Shown here in pieces: positions 61,256 through 64,000 of a stretch of DNA of 64,000 bases; position 1 is the first letter of the stretch, and every line of letters begins with the position of its first letter. The DNA lies in contig JAUCFP010000006.1 of the NCBI GenBank assembly GCA_030348385.1, positions 1,488,001 to 1,552,000 of the forward strand, given 5' to 3'. The position numbers were made by a program, and so were the translations under genes. Source of the stretch: Cytobacillus sp. NJ13. GTDB lineage: Bacteria; Bacillota; Bacilli; Bacillales; Cytobacillaceae. The notes beneath the pieces are model-generated. The model worked only from the letters and a program-made list of their open reading frames with translations. It made no database searches and was not told where the DNA came from.

Positions 61256-62035
61256 TCATTTTAACGATAGCAATCCACTCACCGAGGGTAAGACATAATC
61301 TGGCTTCCACGGAGAAACCCTCAAGTCCTCCTCGGTAGTAATCCCACTAAGTACAAGTGCTGTTTTCATTCCAGCTTCGATTCCCATCCGGATATCCGTT
61401 TCGAGGCGATCACCGATCATCACACATTCATCCGGCTTAAGCTGCAAAATTTCCAATGCTGTTTCAATCGTTAGAATGGATGGCTTTCCGATCTGTACAT
61501 CAATCGTTTTCCCGGCAACCGCTTCCACCGCACCAATCATTCCGGCACAGTCCGGAACATCGCCTACCTCCATGGGACAGGTTCTGTCAGGATTGGTTGC
61601 AATCATCTTTGCACCAAGCTTTACGGACTGATAGGCAAAATTCAAATGATCGTAGTGAAAATCTCGATCCCATGACAGTACAACGACGTCGATCTCTGCT
61701 GGTGCCAGCCCTTCCCGAAATCCGGCAAGTGCCAGTTCATCTTTGATTGGCTGCTCTCCAATCACATACAATGTGGCATTAGGATGATGTTCCCGCAAAT
61801 ATTCAATCAACGTAAGTGTCGGATTCAAAATGTTCTCCAGGCTCGCATTGATCTTGAAGCCGCGCAACTTCTCCACATAACACTGACGCGATTCAATCGT
61901 CTTGTTTGTAAGGAATAGCACTTTCTTCCCCTCATTGAAAAGGGAATTCACCACAGTATCTGCTCCTTCAATCAATTGCTTCCCAAGATATACGGTGCCA
62001 TCCAAGTCAAAAATATATCCTTTCAAGTTTCTCAT
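61256..62035 (-). CDS. HAD-IIA family phosphatase (NagD/AraL-like)
   Basis: 259-aa phosphatase. Motif I is GYIFDLDGTVYLGKQLIEGA with the nucleophile Asp, motif II LFLTNKT, and the C-terminal GKPSILTIETALEIL with CVMIGDRLETDIRMGIEAGM. Relatives dephosphorylate sugar phosphates, nucleotides or glycerol-3-phosphate. ATG at 62035 after GGATGGAGGGG is chosen over the frame start at 62068. Located downstream of a Ugp-like permease pair and an MBL-fold hydrolase, it probably removes phosphate from the imported compound. Confidence 0.9.
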   Translation of the reverse strand: MRNLKGYIFDLDGTVYLGKQLIEGADTVVNSLFNEGKKVLFLTNKTIESRQCYVEKLRGFKINASLENILNPTLTLIEYLREHHPNATLYVIGEQPIKDELALAGFREGLAPAEIDVVVLSWDRDFHYDHLNFAYQSVKLGAKMIATNPDRTCPMEVGDVPDCAGMIGAVEAVAGKTIDVQIGKPSILTIETALEILQLKPDECVMIGDRLETDIRMGIEAGMKTALVLSGITTEEDLRVSPWKPDYVLPSVSGLLSLK

Positions 62036-62102
62036 TGTTCCCCTCCATCCAATAAAGTAAAACTTCAATCAGTGGGTGTTTTAGTGCCCGTTAGAGGGCA
62101 AT

Positions 62103-62167
62103 AAAAAATTCCTTGAGCATGACGATTTCTCCAATTTAATAATTGGATGCCGCCAAACCCAAGGAAT
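62103..62167 (-). terminator. Branched hairpin between MBL and HAD genes
   Basis: Minus-strand ATTCCTTG / CAAGGAAT arms enclosing CCAATTATTAAATTGG and followed by TTTTTTATT. It could end or attenuate transcription ahead of the phosphatase gene. Confidence 0.65.
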
Positions 62168-62196
62168 CTCCTCATCTCTATCCTTGATCTATTTAC

Positions 62197-62937
62197 CTAT
62201 ACTGTTTTCGTCATCAGGTCTTCGCCGATGACGACCTTCAAGATGCTAAGCTTTGCCACCTCTTCTTCATATGGTTCTTTATCTGACAAGTGGACTAACA
62301 CAATCTCACCGATTTTATCCAAATCATACTTCTCTACAACTTCAACGAGACTGCTGTGGTTACCGGCCACTTTACGAGCAGATGTCGCCTCATGAATTAA
62401 CATATCTATATGGTCATACTGTCCGATTCGTGCGTTGATTTCCGTATCACTTGAATAAACGACTACTCGACCAGGGCATCGGACCTCCAGCCCAACAGTA
62501 GGAACAGAATGAAGCGCTTTAAAACAGGAAAAAGTCATCTCCCCGCCTGACAACAGCTCCTCTTCCTGATCACCATCAAATGTTTCCACCTCAATGGAAA
62601 AGGCGATCGGCCACTTGTCAGCCTCCATTGTCGCCAGCCATTCGTAAAGCTTTTTCTCATTACGGTAATCGCAAAAAATCCGTAAAGGCTTTTTCCTGTT
62701 TTCCAGCCACATCCCCCACAGCAAAGATGGCAACCCATAAATATGGTCGATATGAAAATGGGTGAATATCACTGCATCGAGCTCACTTAAGTCCATCTGC
62801 ATTTGCTTCAGTTTTCTGCAAGGATTGCCGCTGACATCGACCAGGACATGATAACCGTCATTCGAAAAGCAAATTGAAGTATTATCGCGATTGGAACCGG
62901 GATAGGCACTTCCCGTTCCCAAAAAATGAATATCCAT
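62197..62937 (-). CDS. MBL-fold metallohydrolase (RNase Z / phosphodiesterase-like)
   Basis: 246-aa metallo-beta-lactamase-fold protein. The N-terminus DIHFLGTGSAYPGSNRDNTS is RNase Z/PhnP-like; the metal motif is AVIFTHFHIDHIYGLPSLLW (HxHxDH), followed by a histidine in ALHSVPTVG, VVVYSSDTE (Asp) and the C-terminal VLVHLSD. The long RNase Z exosite arm is absent. It likely cleaves a small phosphodiester. ATG at 62937, 11 bp after the ugpE-like stop, so cotranscribed. Confidence 0.87.
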   Translation of the reverse strand: MDIHFLGTGSAYPGSNRDNTSICFSNDGYHVLVDVSGNPCRKLKQMQMDLSELDAVIFTHFHIDHIYGLPSLLWGMWLENRKKPLRIFCDYRNEKKLYEWLATMEADKWPIAFSIEVETFDGDQEEELLSGGEMTFSCFKALHSVPTVGLEVRCPGRVVVYSSDTEINARIGQYDHIDMLIHEATSARKVAGNHSSLVEVVEKYDLDKIGEIVLVHLSDKEPYEEEVAKLSILKVVIGEDLMTKTV

Positions 62938-62948
62938 TTAACCACCAC

Positions 62949-63761
62949 CTATTTAATTCCTGAATGCATGAAGCTTGATACGAATTGTTTTTGGAAAATG
63001 AAGAAAGCAACTACTAATGGCATGATGACCATTACCGTACCTGCAGCGACCATTCCCCATTGTGCTCCCGTTTCATACGATTGCGCAAACAAGGCAAGTC
63101 CAACGGTCAACGGTCGGGACTCGACAGAATCCGTGATAATCAACGGCCACATGAAGTTGCTCCAATGGTGACTGACGGACACGAGCGCAAACGCAATATA
63201 TGTCGGTTTAGCCGATGGAATGTATACATGCCAAAGCGTCTGATACCATTTACAGCCGTCTATTCTCGACGCTTCATCGAGATCATACGGGACCTGCTTA
63301 AAAGTCTGGCGCAACAGGAACACCCCGAATGCTGATGCCCAATACGGCATCATGACGGCCAGCTTCGTATTAACGAGCCCAAGCTGGCTAATAACCTGGT
63401 AGTTCGGAAACAACAGAATTTCAGGCTGAATCATCAGCTGGAGCAAAAACAAGATAAACAGTACATTTTTTCCTTTGAAGTTCACCCGTGCAAAAGCATA
63501 AGCCGCAAGCGTAATCGTGAACAACTGGACAATCAGCACGCCAAATACGATGACGAACGTATTGATGTAGTATTGGATAAATGGTGCAGTCTCCCACGCT
63601 TTCACATAGTTTTCAACTGTTGGGTTTGAGACCCAGAACGGAAAACCTCCATTGATCACTTGATTCCCGGGAGAGAAAGAAGTAATGATTACCCAAAGCA
63701 GCGGGATAAACGAAATGATCCCAAGAACAATAATGATGCCATAGTTCAGTTTTTTCATCAT
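62949..63761 (-). CDS. ABC sugar/glycerol-phosphate transporter permease (UgpE/MalG type)
   Basis: 270-aa permease with six helices. The coupling loop is VPYDLDEASRIDGCKWYQTL (EAA-x-x-x-G), and IQPEILLFPNYQVISQLGLV with NTKLAVMMPY is typical of UgpE/AraQ-type subunits. ATG at 63761 with AAGGAGGGGAGA upstream; the next codon is also ATG. It pairs with the partly seen permease upstream. Substrate is inferred from the phosphodiesterase and phosphatase genes downstream; ordinary sugars remain possible. Confidence 0.88.
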   Translation of the reverse strand: MMKKLNYGIIIVLGIISFIPLLWVIITSFSPGNQVINGGFPFWVSNPTVENYVKAWETAPFIQYYINTFVIVFGVLIVQLFTITLAAYAFARVNFKGKNVLFILFLLQLMIQPEILLFPNYQVISQLGLVNTKLAVMMPYWASAFGVFLLRQTFKQVPYDLDEASRIDGCKWYQTLWHVYIPSAKPTYIAFALVSVSHHWSNFMWPLIITDSVESRPLTVGLALFAQSYETGAQWGMVAAGTVMVIMPLVVAFFIFQKQFVSSFMHSGIK

Positions 63762-63771
63762 TCTCCCCTCC

Positions 63772-64000
63772 TTAATAATGGATTTTCCGATCAAGATACA
63801 AATAGTTGAATGCTGTGACCCCCAGCATGATGACAATCAAAATCACGGTCAGAACGGCAGCTTTGCCAAGATCCCAGTTCGTAAATGCCGCTTCATAGAT
63901 ATGATAGAGCAGCAGATTGCTGGCATTATCCGGTCCACCCTTAGTCATAATGTACAAGTGGTCGACGTTCTTGAATGAATTCGTAATCGCCACGATCATG
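63772..64000 (-). CDS. ABC sugar/glycerol-phosphate transporter permease (UgpA type), partial
   Basis: C-terminal 75 codons of the partner permease; the rest lies beyond the right edge. TKGGPDNASNLLLYHIYEAA followed by FTNWDLGKAAVLTVILIVIM is the characteristic end of UgpA/MalF-type subunits (P-x-x-x-T-x-L-L-Y-Y-I-Y). Stop 10 bp before the UgpE-like start. Confidence 0.88.
   Translation of the reverse strand, partial: MIVAITNSFKNVDHLYIMTKGGPDNASNLLLYHIYEAAFTNWDLGKAAVLTVILIVIMLGVTAFNYLYLDRKIHY

Overview
The window looks like chromosome of a low-GC, endospore-forming member of the Bacillaceae. Signs are strong GGAGG ribosome sites with many TTG/GTG starts, a SpoIISA-type toxin system, a SleB/CwlJ-type cell-wall hydrolase, GlpP-type control of glpT, CcpA-like cre boxes and a purine riboswitch of Bacillus type. 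No rRNA, tRNA or CRISPR array was seen.

Layout. (1) 0-5 kb: a mannose-family PTS operon (IIA-IIB-IIC-IID, minus strand) behind a sigma-54 promoter, with its LevR-type activator upstream. (2) 5.4-18.8 kb: an accessory, partly decayed region. It opens with a copy of the 3' end of rpsI plus its terminator, followed by a tyrosine-integrase remnant, a phage DnaC-like gene, an IS1595-type transposase fragment, a probable three-gene SpoIIS toxin-antitoxin locus, a small operon with a prokaryotic-E2-family-D-like protein split by an in-frame amber codon, a MacB/FtsX-type ABC transporter, an IS110 remnant and several broken genes (lipoprotein, GtrA, DUF5367). (3) 18.9-31.4 kb: housekeeping and catabolic genes: GyrI-like protein, cell-wall hydrolase, acetyltransferase, Excalibur protein, adenosine deaminase under an adenine riboswitch, an NAD-precursor operon (NrtR-like regulator, pnuC, nadR), glpT with a GlpP-type leader, and a 2-hydroxyacid oxidase plus BASS transporter with a divergent GntR regulator. 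(4) 31.6-40.6 kb: a nucleoside/pseudouridine catabolism block (psuK, psuG, nupC, two nucleoside hydrolases, ribokinase, DMT permease, second HTH-PfkB kinase). (5) 41-51.3 kb: small genes, a frameshifted TGT-like gene, and a MarR-led dipeptide ABC operon ending in an M24-fold protein that lacks most metal ligands. (6) 51.8-57.4 kb: a frameshifted CdaR regulator, a sigma/anti-sigma/DUF4179 fusion protein, and a divergent SDR/WYL pair. (7) 57.7-64 kb: glpP, mgtC with a structured leader, a lamin-tail exported protein, and a cluster of HAD phosphatase, MBL-fold hydrolase and two Ugp-type ABC permeases running off the end.

How the parts fit. Regions 3 and 7 share glycerol-phosphate use: glpP at 57.8 kb is the likely antiterminator for the glpT leader at 27.9 kb, and the Ugp-like permeases with a phosphodiesterase-like and a phosphatase-like protein could import and cleave an organophosphodiester. 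Regions 3 and 4 salvage nucleosides and pyridine precursors, with cre boxes suggesting glucose repression. The most unusual signals are the amber-split E2-like cassette, the tripartite SpoIIS locus whose last gene ends inside a 105-bp dispersed repeat, and the riboswitch-like leader before mgtC.
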